DNA from: Amycolatopsis iheyensis
GTDB taxonomy: Bacteria; Actinomycetota; Actinomycetes; Mycobacteriales; Pseudonocardiaceae
NCBI RefSeq assembly: GCF_024703995.1
Contig: NZ_JAMXQV010000029.1
Span: 78,435 to 142,434 of the forward strand
Length of the DNA: 64,000 nt
Reading direction: 5' to 3'
Under the pieces are notes generated by a model, which searched no databases, was not told the DNA's origin, and saw only the letters and a program-made list of their open reading frames with translations. Made by a program: the position numbers and the translations under genes. Every line of letters begins with the position of its first letter. Positions within the stretch are counted from its first letter, which is position 1. Below are positions 41,337-50,186 of this stretch, piece after piece.

Positions 41337-42616
41337 CCACTGTGGACACTGTCATCAGCCACCGGCTGACGGCCCACCAGCGCAAGGCGATCGTCGCCGG
41401 CGCCGTCGGCAACACCGTCGAATGGGTCGACTGGGCCGTCTACGCCACGTTCGCCCCGGTCTTCGCCGGTCAGTTCTTCGCCGGTGGCAGCGAAACCACC
41501 GCCTTGCTGTCCACTTTGGCCGTGTTCGCCGTCGGGTTCGTGATGCGGCCCATCGGCGGCGCGGTGCTCGGCGCGTACGCCGACCGCCGCGGCCGCAAGA
41601 AGGGGCTCACCCTGACCATCTCCCTGATGGCCGGGGCCTCGATCCTCATCGCGCTGACCCCCACCTACGCGCAGATCGGCGTGCTGGCCCCGATCGTGCT
41701 GCTGCTGGCCCGGCTCGTGCAGGGCTTCTCGGCGGGCGGTGAGTTCGGCTCGTCGTCGGCGTTCCTCATCGAGTCGGCCGCGCCGGGCCGCCGCGCGTTC
41801 GCCGGCTCGTGGCAGCAGGTCTCGGTCGGCCTGGGCTCACTGCTCGCCGCCCTGATGGGCACGATCCTCAACTCGACGCTCTCGGACGCCGATCTGCGCG
41901 GCTGGGGCTGGCGGCTGGCCTTCGGCCTCGCCGGGCTCCTGGGCCTGGTCGGCCTGTGGCTGCGGGTCTCGGTGCACGAGACCGAGGCGTTCACCAAGAT
42001 CGCCGCGAAGCCGCGGCGCAACCCGCTGGTCGCGATGCTGCGCGACCACCCGGGCGCCGCGCTGCGCGTGGCCGGGGTGACCATCGCCGGCACGCTGATC
42101 TACTACGTCTGGGTGTCCTACATGCCGGCCTACGCGCACCTGGCCACCGGCATCCCGCTCAAGACCGCGCTCCTGGCCAACACCCTGGCCATGGTCGTGT
42201 TCATCGCGCTGCTCCCCTTCGGCGGCCTGCTGTCGGACCGGCTCGGGCGCAGGCCGACGATGACGATGTTCGCCGGCGGCTTCGTGGTGTTCGCCTGGCC
42301 CGCGTTCCACTTCCTGGGCAACAGCTTCTGGAGCGTCTTCGTCATCGAGCTGATCGGCCTGGTGCTGATCGTCGGGTACTCGGCCAACTGCGCGGTGATC
42401 ATGGCCGAACAGTTCCCGCCGGAGGTCCGCACCACCGGGATCGGCCTGCCCTACGCCCTCGCTGTCGCGATCTTCGGCGGGACCGCGCCCTACGTGACGA
42501 CCTGGCTGAACGCGAACCACCTCGGCAACCTCGTGTGGATCTACGTCGCGGTGGCCGCGCTCATCGGCGTCGCGGTGTACCTGACCATGCCGGAGACCAA
42601 GGGGAAGGAGCTGTAG
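41333..42616 (+). CDS. MHS-family metabolite:proton symporter
   Basis: 427 residues, 12 helices. Family markers are GNTVEWVDWAVYATFAPVFAGQFF in helix 1, RPIGGAVLGAYADRRGRKKGLTLTISLM, and GFSAGGEFGSSSAFLIESAAPGRR. Related symporters import dicarboxylates, shikimate, proline-betaine or aromatic acids. ATG 41333 overlaps the preceding stop; the next gene overlaps by one base. It probably brings in the substrate of the operon. Confidence 0.93.
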   Translation: MTTVDTVISHRLTAHQRKAIVAGAVGNTVEWVDWAVYATFAPVFAGQFFAGGSETTALLSTLAVFAVGFVMRPIGGAVLGAYADRRGRKKGLTLTISLMAGASILIALTPTYAQIGVLAPIVLLLARLVQGFSAGGEFGSSSAFLIESAAPGRRAFAGSWQQVSVGLGSLLAALMGTILNSTLSDADLRGWGWRLAFGLAGLLGLVGLWLRVSVHETEAFTKIAAKPRRNPLVAMLRDHPGAALRVAGVTIAGTLIYYVWVSYMPAYAHLATGIPLKTALLANTLAMVVFIALLPFGGLLSDRLGRRPTMTMFAGGFVVFAWPAFHFLGNSFWSVFVIELIGLVLIVGYSANCAVIMAEQFPPEVRTTGIGLPYALAVAIFGGTAPYVTTWLNANHLGNLVWIYVAVAALIGVAVYLTMPETKGKEL

Positions 42617-43392
42617 TGCGCACCGTGCTCGTCACCGGCGCCGGCGGCGGGATCGGCGCGGCCATCGCCCGGCGGTTCGCCGCCGCGGGCGACCGGCTGG
42701 TCCTCTCCGACGTCCGCCCGGCGGAACTGTCCACAGTGGCCGACTCGCTCGACGACGCCGTCGCGCTGCCCGGCGATCTCGCGGACGCCGGCTACGCCGA
42801 AGGGCTCGTCGAGCGGGCCGGACCGGTCGACGTGCTGGTCAACGCCGCCGGGATCTACCCCGCCACTCCCCTGCTGGAGATGACCGCGGCCACCTGGGAC
42901 CGCGTGCAGGACATCAACGTCCGGGCCGCGCTGCTCACCACCGTCGCGTTCGGACGGAGGCACGTCGCGGCCGGAACCACCGGCGTGGTGGTCAACATCT
43001 CCTCCGGTGCGGCCACCCGCGCGCGTCCCGGCGCCGCCCACTACGCGACGTCGAAGGCGGCACTGGAGATGCTCACCAAGGCCTGCGCGGTCGAGCTGGG
43101 CCCGCACGGCATCCGCGTCAACGCCGTCAGTCCCGGCTTCGTCACCGTCGACAGCGACGCCAACCCGGTCACCGAGGCGTACGCGGCGGCGGTGTCGGTC
43201 AACCCGCTCGGCCGCCGGGGCGAGCCGCGGGAGATCGCCGACGCCGTGTGGTGGCTCGCCGGGCCCGAGTCCGCCTGGATCACCGGCGCCGTGCTGCGCG
43301 TCGACGGCGGTTCGACCGCGGGCGCGGCCGGGCTGCCGCTGCACTGGTCCGGGGAAACGACTGTCCAGCAGGGAAAGGACACGCATGTCTGA
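42616..43392 (+). CDS. Short-chain dehydrogenase/reductase
   Basis: 258-residue classical SDR: TGAGGGIGAAIA cofactor loop, NAAGIYPATP, and catalytic Ser-Tyr-Lys in ISSGAATRARPGAAHYATSKAALEM; WITGAVLRVDGG at the end. NAD preference is suggested by Asp after the second strand (VLSDVRP). Starts at GTG 42616, one base overlap with the transporter stop. It would oxidise or reduce a hydroxy intermediate of the operon pathway. Confidence 0.93.
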   Translation: MRTVLVTGAGGGIGAAIARRFAAAGDRLVLSDVRPAELSTVADSLDDAVALPGDLADAGYAEGLVERAGPVDVLVNAAGIYPATPLLEMTAATWDRVQDINVRAALLTTVAFGRRHVAAGTTGVVVNISSGAATRARPGAAHYATSKAALEMLTKACAVELGPHGIRVNAVSPGFVTVDSDANPVTEAYAAAVSVNPLGRRGEPREIADAVWWLAGPESAWITGAVLRVDGGSTAGAAGLPLHWSGETTVQQGKDTHV

Positions 43393-44371
43393 CCGGCGCT
43401 CGTACACAGTGGTCGGTGGCGGCGCGATCGGCGGGACGCTCGCGTTCCACCTCGCGCGGGCCGGCCACCCGGTGTCCATCGTGGACGCCGACCCGGCTCA
43501 CGTCACCGCGATCCGCGACCGCGGGCTCACCCTGCGACGTCCCGAGGGCGACGAGACCGTCGAGCTGCCCGCCTTCCTGCCGGACGAAGCCCCGCCGACG
43601 TTCGGCCGGGTGCTCCTGGCCGTCAAGGCCCAGGCCACCGAGGCCGTGCTGCCGTGGCTGACCCCGCGCTTGGCCGAAGACGGCTTCGTCGTGTCCCTGC
43701 AGAACGGGCTCAACGAAGGGCTGATCGCGGCGCACGTCGGTCCGGAACGGACGGTCGGGGCGTTCGTGAACCTGTTCGCCGACGTCGTCGAGCCCGGTGT
43801 CGTGCGCGACGGCGGTCTCGGCGCACTGGTCGTCGGTGAGCCCGACGGCCGGATCACCGACCGCGTCGAGGAAGTTGTCGCCGACCTGCAGGCCTGGGGC
43901 CCGGCGAAGGCGACGGCCAACGTCGAGGGCTACCTGTGGGCGAAGCTCGGCTTCGGCGCGATGCTCACCACGACGGCCTTGGTGGACGCGCCGATGGCCG
44001 ACCTGATCGACCGGCACCGCCCGCTGATGCACGCGATCGCCGCCGAGGTACTGGCCGCGGCCGGCGACCGCACGCTGGAGGCGTTCGACCAGTTCGACCC
44101 GGCGGCCTACCTGCCGGGGGCGGCCGGGCGCGAGGCGGCGACCGACCGGCTCGTCGCCTGGCTGCGGACGCAGCCCAAGGACCGCAGCGGCATCTGGCGC
44201 GACATCGCCGTGCGGCACCGCCCGGTCGAGGTGCACCACCACTACGCGCCGGTCCTCGCGGGGGCCGATGTCCCGTTGCTGCGGGCGATGCTGGCCCGGC
44301 TGAGCGACGTCGAAACCGGGGCCGCCGCGATGTCCGAAGACCACCTGACCGAACTGGAGCGCGCCCTGTGA
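43385..44371 (+). CDS. ApbA/PanE-family ketoacid reductase
   Basis: 328 residues of the ketopantoate reductase family. The Rossmann loop is VVGGGAIGGTLAFHLARAGHPVSIVDAD, followed by VLLAVKAQATEAVLPWL and SLQNGLNE; GFGAMLTTTALVD replaces the usual KL region. It probably reduces a 2-oxo acid derivative with NAD(P)H. ATG 43385 overlaps the SDR end by 8 bases. Whether the real substrate is ketopantoate is doubtful given the catabolic neighbours. Confidence 0.88.
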   Translation: MSDRRSYTVVGGGAIGGTLAFHLARAGHPVSIVDADPAHVTAIRDRGLTLRRPEGDETVELPAFLPDEAPPTFGRVLLAVKAQATEAVLPWLTPRLAEDGFVVSLQNGLNEGLIAAHVGPERTVGAFVNLFADVVEPGVVRDGGLGALVVGEPDGRITDRVEEVVADLQAWGPAKATANVEGYLWAKLGFGAMLTTTALVDAPMADLIDRHRPLMHAIAAEVLAAAGDRTLEAFDQFDPAAYLPGAAGREAATDRLVAWLRTQPKDRSGIWRDIAVRHRPVEVHHHYAPVLAGADVPLLRAMLARLSDVETGAAAMSEDHLTELERAL

Positions 44372-45510
44372 TCGCCGACCTGCACGAGTGGGTGCAAGCC
44401 CACCGTGACGACCTCCTGGCCGACCTCGCCACCTACGTCGGCATCGAAACACCCAGCGACGACAAGGAAGCGCTGGCCACCGGACTGTCCTGGGTGGACG
44501 GCTGGCTCCGGGAACGGCTGGGCCCGCCGGAAACCGTCCGCGACGTCGACGGCGGCCGGTACGGCGACATCAAGGTCTACGACTTCCCCGGTTCGGGAGA
44601 GCAGCCCATCCTCCTGCTCGGCCACTACGACACGGTGTGGCCGCTCGGCACCCTCGCGGACTGGCCGTTCACGGTGGACGGTGACCGGGCGACCGGACCG
44701 GGGATCTTCGACATGAAGTCCGGCCTGGTGCACGCGGTGTGGGCGCTGCGTGCGCTCGACGCGGCGGGCCTGCCCCGCCCGGCCGTGCGGCTGGTCCTCA
44801 ACGGCGACGAGGAGATCGGCAGCCCGGCGTCGCGGCCGGTGATCGAGGAGGCGGCCGCCGGCACCCGAGCCACGCTGGTGTTCGAAGCGAGCGCGGACGG
44901 CGCGGTGAAGACCGCGCGCAAGGGTGTCGGCCTGTTCCAGGTGCACACCACCGGCGTCGAGGCGCACGCCGGGCTCGACCCGGCGAAGGGCGCCAGCGCG
45001 GTCGACGAGCTGGCGCGGGCGATCCTGGCGCTGCACGGGCTGGCCGACCCGGCCGCCGGGACCACGGTGAACGTCGGGGTGATCACCGGCGGCACCCGGC
45101 AGAACGTGATCGCGGGCGCGGCGTCGGGCGAGATCGACGTCCGCGTGTCGAGCGCGGCCGAAGCGGCCCGCATCGACGCGGGCCTGGCGGCGCTGAAGGC
45201 CCACGACCCCCGAGCGGCGGTCGAGGTGACCGGCGGCTGGAACCGGCCGGTGATGGAGCGTTCGGAGCCGATCGCGCGGCTGTACGAGCTGGCCCGCGAC
45301 GAGGCCGCGAGGCTCGGCGTCACGCTGCGGGAATGCTCGGTCGGCGGGGCGAGCGACGGCAACTTCGTCGCCGCGCTGGGCCACCCGGTCCTGGACGGCT
45401 TCGGCGCGGTCGGCGACGGCGCGCACGCCCGGCACGAGCACATCAGCGTCGAGGGGATGATGGAACGCACCGCGCTGGCGGCCGCCGTCCTGCACCGGCT
45501 GGCCGGCTAG
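44368..45510 (+). CDS. M20-family metallohydrolase
   Basis: 380 residues, M20A/CPG2-like. Zinc-ligand motifs: GHYDTVWP, GPGIFDMKSG, NGDEEIGSP, ASADGAVKTARKG. The dimerisation domain has GVEAHAGLDPAKGASAVDE, and the last ligand is near HARHEHIS. It would hydrolyse an amide such as an N-acyl-amino acid or a half-amide from an opened imide. GTG 44368 overlaps the previous stop. Confidence 0.92.
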   Translation: MIADLHEWVQAHRDDLLADLATYVGIETPSDDKEALATGLSWVDGWLRERLGPPETVRDVDGGRYGDIKVYDFPGSGEQPILLLGHYDTVWPLGTLADWPFTVDGDRATGPGIFDMKSGLVHAVWALRALDAAGLPRPAVRLVLNGDEEIGSPASRPVIEEAAAGTRATLVFEASADGAVKTARKGVGLFQVHTTGVEAHAGLDPAKGASAVDELARAILALHGLADPAAGTTVNVGVITGGTRQNVIAGAASGEIDVRVSSAAEAARIDAGLAALKAHDPRAAVEVTGGWNRPVMERSEPIARLYELARDEAARLGVTLRECSVGGASDGNFVAALGHPVLDGFGAVGDGAHARHEHISVEGMMERTALAAAVLHRLAG

Positions 45511-45533
45511 CGTCCGATGCGAACGGAGTGACG

Positions 45534-46067
45534 ATGGAAACCCGGCTCGACGAACGGTTCAGCGACCCCGGCGCCCAGGCCACCGGCTGGGCCGAAACCA
45601 CGAAGGCGCTGGAAGACGCCCAGATCAGCTGGCTCACGACCGTCCGCGCCGACGGCCGGCCGCACGTGACGCCGCTGGTCGCGGTGTGGCTGGACGGCGC
45701 GGTCCACTTCAGCACCGGCGCGACCGAGCAGAAGTACCTCAACCTCACCGCGAACCCGAACGTCGTGCTGACCACCGGCCGCAACGCGTGGGACGACGCC
45801 CTCGACGTCGTGGTCGAGGGCGAGGCCCGCCGCGTCACCGACCGCTCGAAGCTCGAGCGGCTCGCCGCGGCGTGGCTGGCCAAGTGGGACGGCAGCTGGG
45901 TCTACGAGGTGACCGACACCGGGTTCCGGCAGGGCGGCCACGACGACGTCGCGGTGTTCGCCGTCGAACCGGCGAAGGTCCTGGCCTTCGGCCGGAAGCG
46001 GACGAGCCCCTCGGACACGTCGATGCTGTCCACTGTGGAGTTCACGCACACCAGCCACCGGCCCTGA
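45534..46067 (+). CDS. Pyridoxamine oxidase-type split-barrel protein
   Basis: 177 residues of the PNPOx-like split-barrel family: ISWLTTVRADGRPHVTPLVAVWLDGAVHFSTGATEQKYLNL and VVVEGEARRVTDRSKL. Such proteins bind FMN or F420. It follows the M20 gene by 23 bases and may be the end of the same transcript. No specific reaction can be given. Confidence 0.85.
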   Translation: METRLDERFSDPGAQATGWAETTKALEDAQISWLTTVRADGRPHVTPLVAVWLDGAVHFSTGATEQKYLNLTANPNVVLTTGRNAWDDALDVVVEGEARRVTDRSKLERLAAAWLAKWDGSWVYEVTDTGFRQGGHDDVAVFAVEPAKVLAFGRKRTSPSDTSMLSTVEFTHTSHRP

Positions 46068-46071
46068 CGGC

Positions 46072-47529
46072 TCAGGCGCGGCCCAGCAGCTTCGCCAGCC
46101 GGCGCCGCGGGGCGCGAGTCCGCAGCCGGCCGGCGACGGCGTCCTCGAGCAGGGCCCCGACCGTCTCGCCGGCGCACGCCTTGTTGGCGCCGATGCCGCC
46201 CGACGGGCCGCGCTTGATCCACCCGGCGACGTAGGTGCCCGGCTCGACGCGGCCGGCCGTGTTCGGGACCGTCCCGGTGTCCTCGTCGAACGGCAGGCCC
46301 GGCACCGGGACGCCCCGGAACCCGGCCGCCCGCACGACGCGGCCGGCGCTGATCTCGACGTCGCCGGTCACGCGGACCCCGCGGACCTCGGTGTCGCCGG
46401 TGAGCTCTAGCGGCGCCGAGTGGAAGCGCAGCACGATCCGCCGTCCGTCCGGCGGTGGCGACGACCAGTCGACCGCCACGCGCGGGACCCCGCGCAGCCA
46501 CGCCGCTTTGCCGTCGCCGGCCTCGATCGCCGCCGCGATCCGCGGGTCGTGCGCGTCCACGACGAGGTCGCCCCGGGCCGCCAGCGCCAGCAGCTCCGAC
46601 CGCGTGTACGCCGCGTTCTCGGGGCCGCGCCGGGCCAGCAGCACGACTTCGCGCACCTTGCTCGAGCGCAGCCAGGCCAGCGCCTCGGGCGCGACGGACG
46701 TGCCGGCCAGGGTCTCCGGGTCGGCGGTCAGGATCCGGGCGATGTCGAGCGCGACGTTGCCGGTGCCGACCACGGCCACCCGCTCGGCCGAGAGGTCCAC
46801 GGCGTCCGGCTCGATGTCCGGATGGCCGTTGTACCAGCCGACCACCGACGCGGCCGGCAGGCTGCCGGGCAGGTCCTCCCCGCGGATGCCCAGGCGGCGG
46901 GCCTCGGTGGCGCCGACCGCGTAGATGACCGCGTCGTGCCGCTCGGCCAGCTCGGGACCGGCTTCGGTGCCCAGGCGCAGCCGCAGCCGCGGGTGGTCGT
47001 GGAACCGCGCGAACGTCTCGCCGATCTTCTTCGTCGACGGGTGGTCGGGCGCGACGCCGTAGCGGATCAGCCCGCCGGCCGTGGCCAGCCGGTCGATCAG
47101 GGTGACCCGGGCGCTGGTGTGCAGCAGCAGGTCCTCGACGGCGTACATGCCCGCCGGGCCGCTGCCGACGACCGCGACGTCCAGCGGCGCGAAGTCGCTC
47201 GGCAGGACCCGGGTGAACGCCGGCGGCGTCCAGCGGTGGAAGTTCGGGGCGACGGTCGCCTCGGCGAGGACGTCGCGGCCCGCGTAGAACTGCGCGTTGA
47301 GCTCTTCGTAGGCCTGCAGCGGCCCGGTCAGGTCACCGGCCGGGAAGATCGCGTCGACCGGGCAGGCGTCCGCGCAGGCACCGCAGTCGATGCACGTGTC
47401 CGGGTCGATGTAGAGCATCTCGGTCGTCCCGAAGTCCGGCTCGTCCGGCGTCGGGTGGATGCAGTTGACCGGGCAGACCGACACGCAGGAGGCGTCGGCG
47501 CAGCAGGTCTGGGTGATCGCGAAGGCCAT
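46072..47529 (-). CDS. fprB: Fused ferredoxin/ferredoxin-NADP reductase
   Basis: 485 residues. The N-terminal 60 residues carry two Fe-S motifs (CCADASCVSVCP and CIDCGACADACP), a 7Fe/8Fe ferredoxin. The rest is an adrenodoxin-reductase-like flavoprotein: VVGSGPAGMYAVEDLL (FAD), GVAPDHPSTKKI, VAVVGTGNVALDIARIL (NADPH) and GWIKRGPSGGIGANKACA. This is the FprB type. It directly follows the AurF-like diiron gene (6-base gap), so it is the dedicated electron supply for that oxygenase. Confidence 0.93.
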   Translation of the reverse strand: MAFAITQTCCADASCVSVCPVNCIHPTPDEPDFGTTEMLYIDPDTCIDCGACADACPVDAIFPAGDLTGPLQAYEELNAQFYAGRDVLAEATVAPNFHRWTPPAFTRVLPSDFAPLDVAVVGSGPAGMYAVEDLLLHTSARVTLIDRLATAGGLIRYGVAPDHPSTKKIGETFARFHDHPRLRLRLGTEAGPELAERHDAVIYAVGATEARRLGIRGEDLPGSLPAASVVGWYNGHPDIEPDAVDLSAERVAVVGTGNVALDIARILTADPETLAGTSVAPEALAWLRSSKVREVVLLARRGPENAAYTRSELLALAARGDLVVDAHDPRIAAAIEAGDGKAAWLRGVPRVAVDWSSPPPDGRRIVLRFHSAPLELTGDTEVRGVRVTGDVEISAGRVVRAAGFRGVPVPGLPFDEDTGTVPNTAGRVEPGTYVAGWIKRGPSGGIGANKACAGETVGALLEDAVAGRLRTRAPRRRLAKLLGRA

Positions 47530-47535
47530 GGCGGG

Positions 47536-48444
47536 TCAGATCAGGTTCGCGCGCTTGTAGAACCACAGCGACGGCTTGGTGAGCAGCCCGGCGGAGTGCA
47601 GGAACTCCATCAGCCCGGAGCAGCTCGAGCGCAGCATCGACTTGTGGTGCTCGTTGGCCTTCGCCTCGCGCCGGCCGCGCTTACCGTCGAGCCCGGCGTT
47701 CTCGTAGACCTTGCCGTTCACCATGCTGGTGACGATGAAGTAGGACGCGATCGCGACGACCAGGCCGTTGATCTGGCGCCGCAGCCACCCGGCCCCTTCG
47801 AGCCGCTCGCGGGTCTCCTCGCGGGCGAACTTCATGTGCCGCGACTCTTCGACGACGTGAATGTTGTTGATGGTCCGCACGAACGGGGCGACGCGCTCGT
47901 CGCGCATCCAGTCGCGCTGCATGACGTCGAGGACCTCTTCGGCGACGAGGATCGCCGCGTAGGCGGCCTCGCCGGTCGCGGTGGCCTTGAAGACGCGGCC
48001 GAGCTCGACGACGAACCGGCGCGGCCGGTAGGCGGGCGCGCGCAGCTTGGCGGCGCCGCGGGCGAACATGATCGAGTGCCGGCACTCGTCGGCGATCTCG
48101 GTCAGCGCCCACTGGAACGCCGGGTCGGTCGGGTCCTTCGCGTAGAAGTCGCGCAGCACCATCTGCTGCAGGATCATCTCGAACCAGATGCCGGTGCTGG
48201 CCACCGACGCCGCCTCCTGGCGGGTCAGCTCACGCTGCTGCTCCGGCGTCATGTCGGCCCAGTAGGACGTGCCGTAGAGCGAGCACCACTCGGGGCTGGC
48301 GCCGTAGTGGTCCGTGTCGAGCGGCGTCTCCCAGTCGACCTCCTTGACGGGGTCGTAGGACAGCTGCTCGGACGAGTCGAGCAGGCGCCGCGCCATGGTC
48401 TCCCGGTCCGACACGCCCGGTTCGCGCTCGCTGATGCTCGTCAT
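47536..48444 (-). CDS. AurF-like diiron oxygenase
   Basis: 302 residues of the AurF/ p-aminobenzoate N-oxygenase-like diiron family. Iron ligands are expected in GIWFEMILQQ, ADECRHSIMF (E and H) and VVEESRHMKFAREE (E...H), the repeated EX(28-37)DEXRH pattern of ferritin-like oxygenases. Members hydroxylate or N-oxygenate amines and fatty chains. It starts at ATG 48444. It is paired with a fused ferredoxin/reductase downstream and preceded by an AraC regulator. The substrate is unknown. Confidence 0.9.
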   Translation of the reverse strand: MTSISEREPGVSDRETMARRLLDSSEQLSYDPVKEVDWETPLDTDHYGASPEWCSLYGTSYWADMTPEQQRELTRQEAASVASTGIWFEMILQQMVLRDFYAKDPTDPAFQWALTEIADECRHSIMFARGAAKLRAPAYRPRRFVVELGRVFKATATGEAAYAAILVAEEVLDVMQRDWMRDERVAPFVRTINNIHVVEESRHMKFAREETRERLEGAGWLRRQINGLVVAIASYFIVTSMVNGKVYENAGLDGKRGRREAKANEHHKSMLRSSCSGLMEFLHSAGLLTKPSLWFYKRANLI

Positions 48445-48479
48445 CGCCGACCTCCTCGTCAGGTGTTACCCCGGTTTAC

Positions 48480-48496
48480 TGTTACCAACCGTAACA
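48480..48496. promoter_or_regulatory. Inverted repeat before diiron gene
   Basis: TGTTAC (48480-48485) / GTAACA (48491-48496), with further GTTACC at 48464-48469, in the 81-base gap between the AraC regulator stop and the diiron gene start. Likely binding site of a regulator controlling the diiron-reductase operon. Confidence 0.6.
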
Positions 48497-48525
48497 CGAA
48501 AACAGTCCAGTGCACACCCGTCTCC

Positions 48526-49290
48526 TCAAACGCCGCGGAACGCGCTGGGCGGGCGCCCGAGCAGGCCGTGGAACATCGTGGTGAACGCGCCCGGCCCGGC
48601 GTACCCGAGCGCGGCCGCCACCTCGGCCACCGGGGTGCCCGCCGCCAGCTGCGGCAACGCGTGCAGCACGCAGGCGCGACGCCGCCACGACGCGAGCGCG
48701 AGCCCGGTCTCGGCGCGGAACCGCCGGTGCAGGGTCCGCTCGCCGACGTGCAGGCGCGCGGCCCAGGCGGCCGGCCGCACGTCGACGCGCGGCCGGGCCA
48801 GGAAGTCCAGGCACAGCCGGCGCAGCGCCGGGTCGGCGGGCAACGGCAGGTCGAGCGGCAGCGGCGCGGCCCGGCGCAGCTCGTGCAGGGCCAGCTGCAG
48901 CACCGCCGAGTCCCGCCCGCGCGCCGCGTAGCGCGGTTCGACGTCGACGGCTTCCCGCAGCAGCTCACGCAGCAACGGCGTCACTTCGACAACGCGGCAG
49001 CGGGCCGGGAACCACGGCACCGCCCGGGGTTCGACGTACAGGCTGCGCGTGCTCACCCCGTCCATCCGCACCGCGTGCGGCACCCCGGCGGGGATCAGCA
49101 CGGCACGCTGCGGCGGCACCGTCCACGCGCCGTCGGCGGTGTCGACGCGCATCGACCCGCTGTCGCCGTAGAGCACCTGGGCCCGCCGGTGCCGGTGCTC
49201 GGCGAGGACGTGGCCGGGCGGGTAGTCGGTGCCGATGGCCACGACGTCGCGGTCGAGGTCGTCGACGGTGTCGATCGGGACGTTGCGCAC
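48526..49290 (-). CDS. AraC-family regulator
   Basis: 254 residues. N-terminal cupin (GHVLAEHRHRRAQVLYGDSGSMRV) and C-terminal pair of HTHs (WAARLHVGERTLHRRFRAETGLALASWRRRA and VAAALGYAGPGAFTTMFHGLLGRPPSAF). GTG 49290. Similar to regulators of small detoxification genes. It lies upstream of the diiron operon on the same strand and diverges from the TSUP permease gene, so it may control either. Confidence 0.92.
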   Translation of the reverse strand: MRNVPIDTVDDLDRDVVAIGTDYPPGHVLAEHRHRRAQVLYGDSGSMRVDTADGAWTVPPQRAVLIPAGVPHAVRMDGVSTRSLYVEPRAVPWFPARCRVVEVTPLLRELLREAVDVEPRYAARGRDSAVLQLALHELRRAAPLPLDLPLPADPALRRLCLDFLARPRVDVRPAAWAARLHVGERTLHRRFRAETGLALASWRRRACVLHALPQLAAGTPVAEVAAALGYAGPGAFTTMFHGLLGRPPSAFRGV

Positions 49291-49377
49291 ACCCCCCAGC
49301 CTAGGTGGCCGAAACTCGGATGAAGGTGGCTGATCGGCGAATGCCCGCCACCGCCGCCGGCGGTAGCGTCGAGCCAC

Positions 49378-50130
49378 GTGCTCACTGCGATTTCCCTGTT
49401 CGGCCTGGGCATCCTGGCCGGTGTGACGACCGCGTTGTTCGGGTTCGGCGGCGGGTTCGTGACGGTGCCGGTGGTCTACGCCGTCGCCGCCCACGGCCCG
49501 GCCGCGATGCACGTCGCGGTCGGGACGTCGGCCGTGGTCATGCTGGTGAACTCGCTCGGCGCGACGGTCACCGTGGCGCGGGCCGGGCGGCTGCGCCGCG
49601 AGTACGTCTGGCCGCTGGGCGGGTTCATCGCGCTCGGCGCGGCCCTCGGCGCGCTGGCCGCGACGAGCGTCGCCGACGGGCTGCTGCACGCGCTGTTCGC
49701 GGCCTACCTCGCGCTGACCATCGTGGACAGCCTGCTGCGCCGCGGGTTCCTCACCGGCGGGCCGCCGCGGCCGCTGGGCCGCCTCGCGGCGTCCGCCGGC
49801 GGGACCGGCATCGGCGCGGTCGCGGCGTTCCTCGGCGTCGGCGGCAGCGTGCTGACCGTGCCGCTGCTGCGCCGCCGCGGCCTGCCGATGCGCGACGCCA
49901 CGGCGCTGGCCAACCCGCTCAGCCTGCCGGTCGCCGCGGTGGCGACCGTCGTCTACCTGGCCGCGCCCGGCCCGGCGGCGATCGACCCGCTCGCGGCCGG
50001 GCTCCTGCTCGCGGGCTCACTGCCCACGGTCGCGATCCTGCGCCGGTGGCCGCCCGCCATCCCGGACCGCGCCCACGCGTTCGCCTACCTGGCGCTGCTC
50101 GGCGCGGCGCTGGCCGCCGTCCTGTGGTGA
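49378..50130 (+). CDS. TSUP (TauE/SafE) permease
   Basis: 250 residues, about eight membrane helices with the repeated Gly-rich loops GVTTALFGFGGGFVTVPVVY and GAVAAFLGVGGSVLTVPLLRRR. TSUP proteins transport sulfite, sulfoacetate or similar organic anions. GTG 49378, divergent from the AraC regulator. Substrate unknown. Confidence 0.9.
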   Translation: MLTAISLFGLGILAGVTTALFGFGGGFVTVPVVYAVAAHGPAAMHVAVGTSAVVMLVNSLGATVTVARAGRLRREYVWPLGGFIALGAALGALAATSVADGLLHALFAAYLALTIVDSLLRRGFLTGGPPRPLGRLAASAGGTGIGAVAAFLGVGGSVLTVPLLRRRGLPMRDATALANPLSLPVAAVATVVYLAAPGPAAIDPLAAGLLLAGSLPTVAILRRWPPAIPDRAHAFAYLALLGAALAAVLW

Positions 50131-50186
50131 GCCGGTAAAGTTTCGGTGTACATTCGTTCACTCAATCAGTCGAACGGCAGGAACCG

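Noticed and set aside
50150..50186. TetR-like operator GTTCACTCAATCAGTCGAAC before the cyclase gene
   Set aside because: Arms match only with an insertion; no TetR gene is adjacent, so support is too weak.
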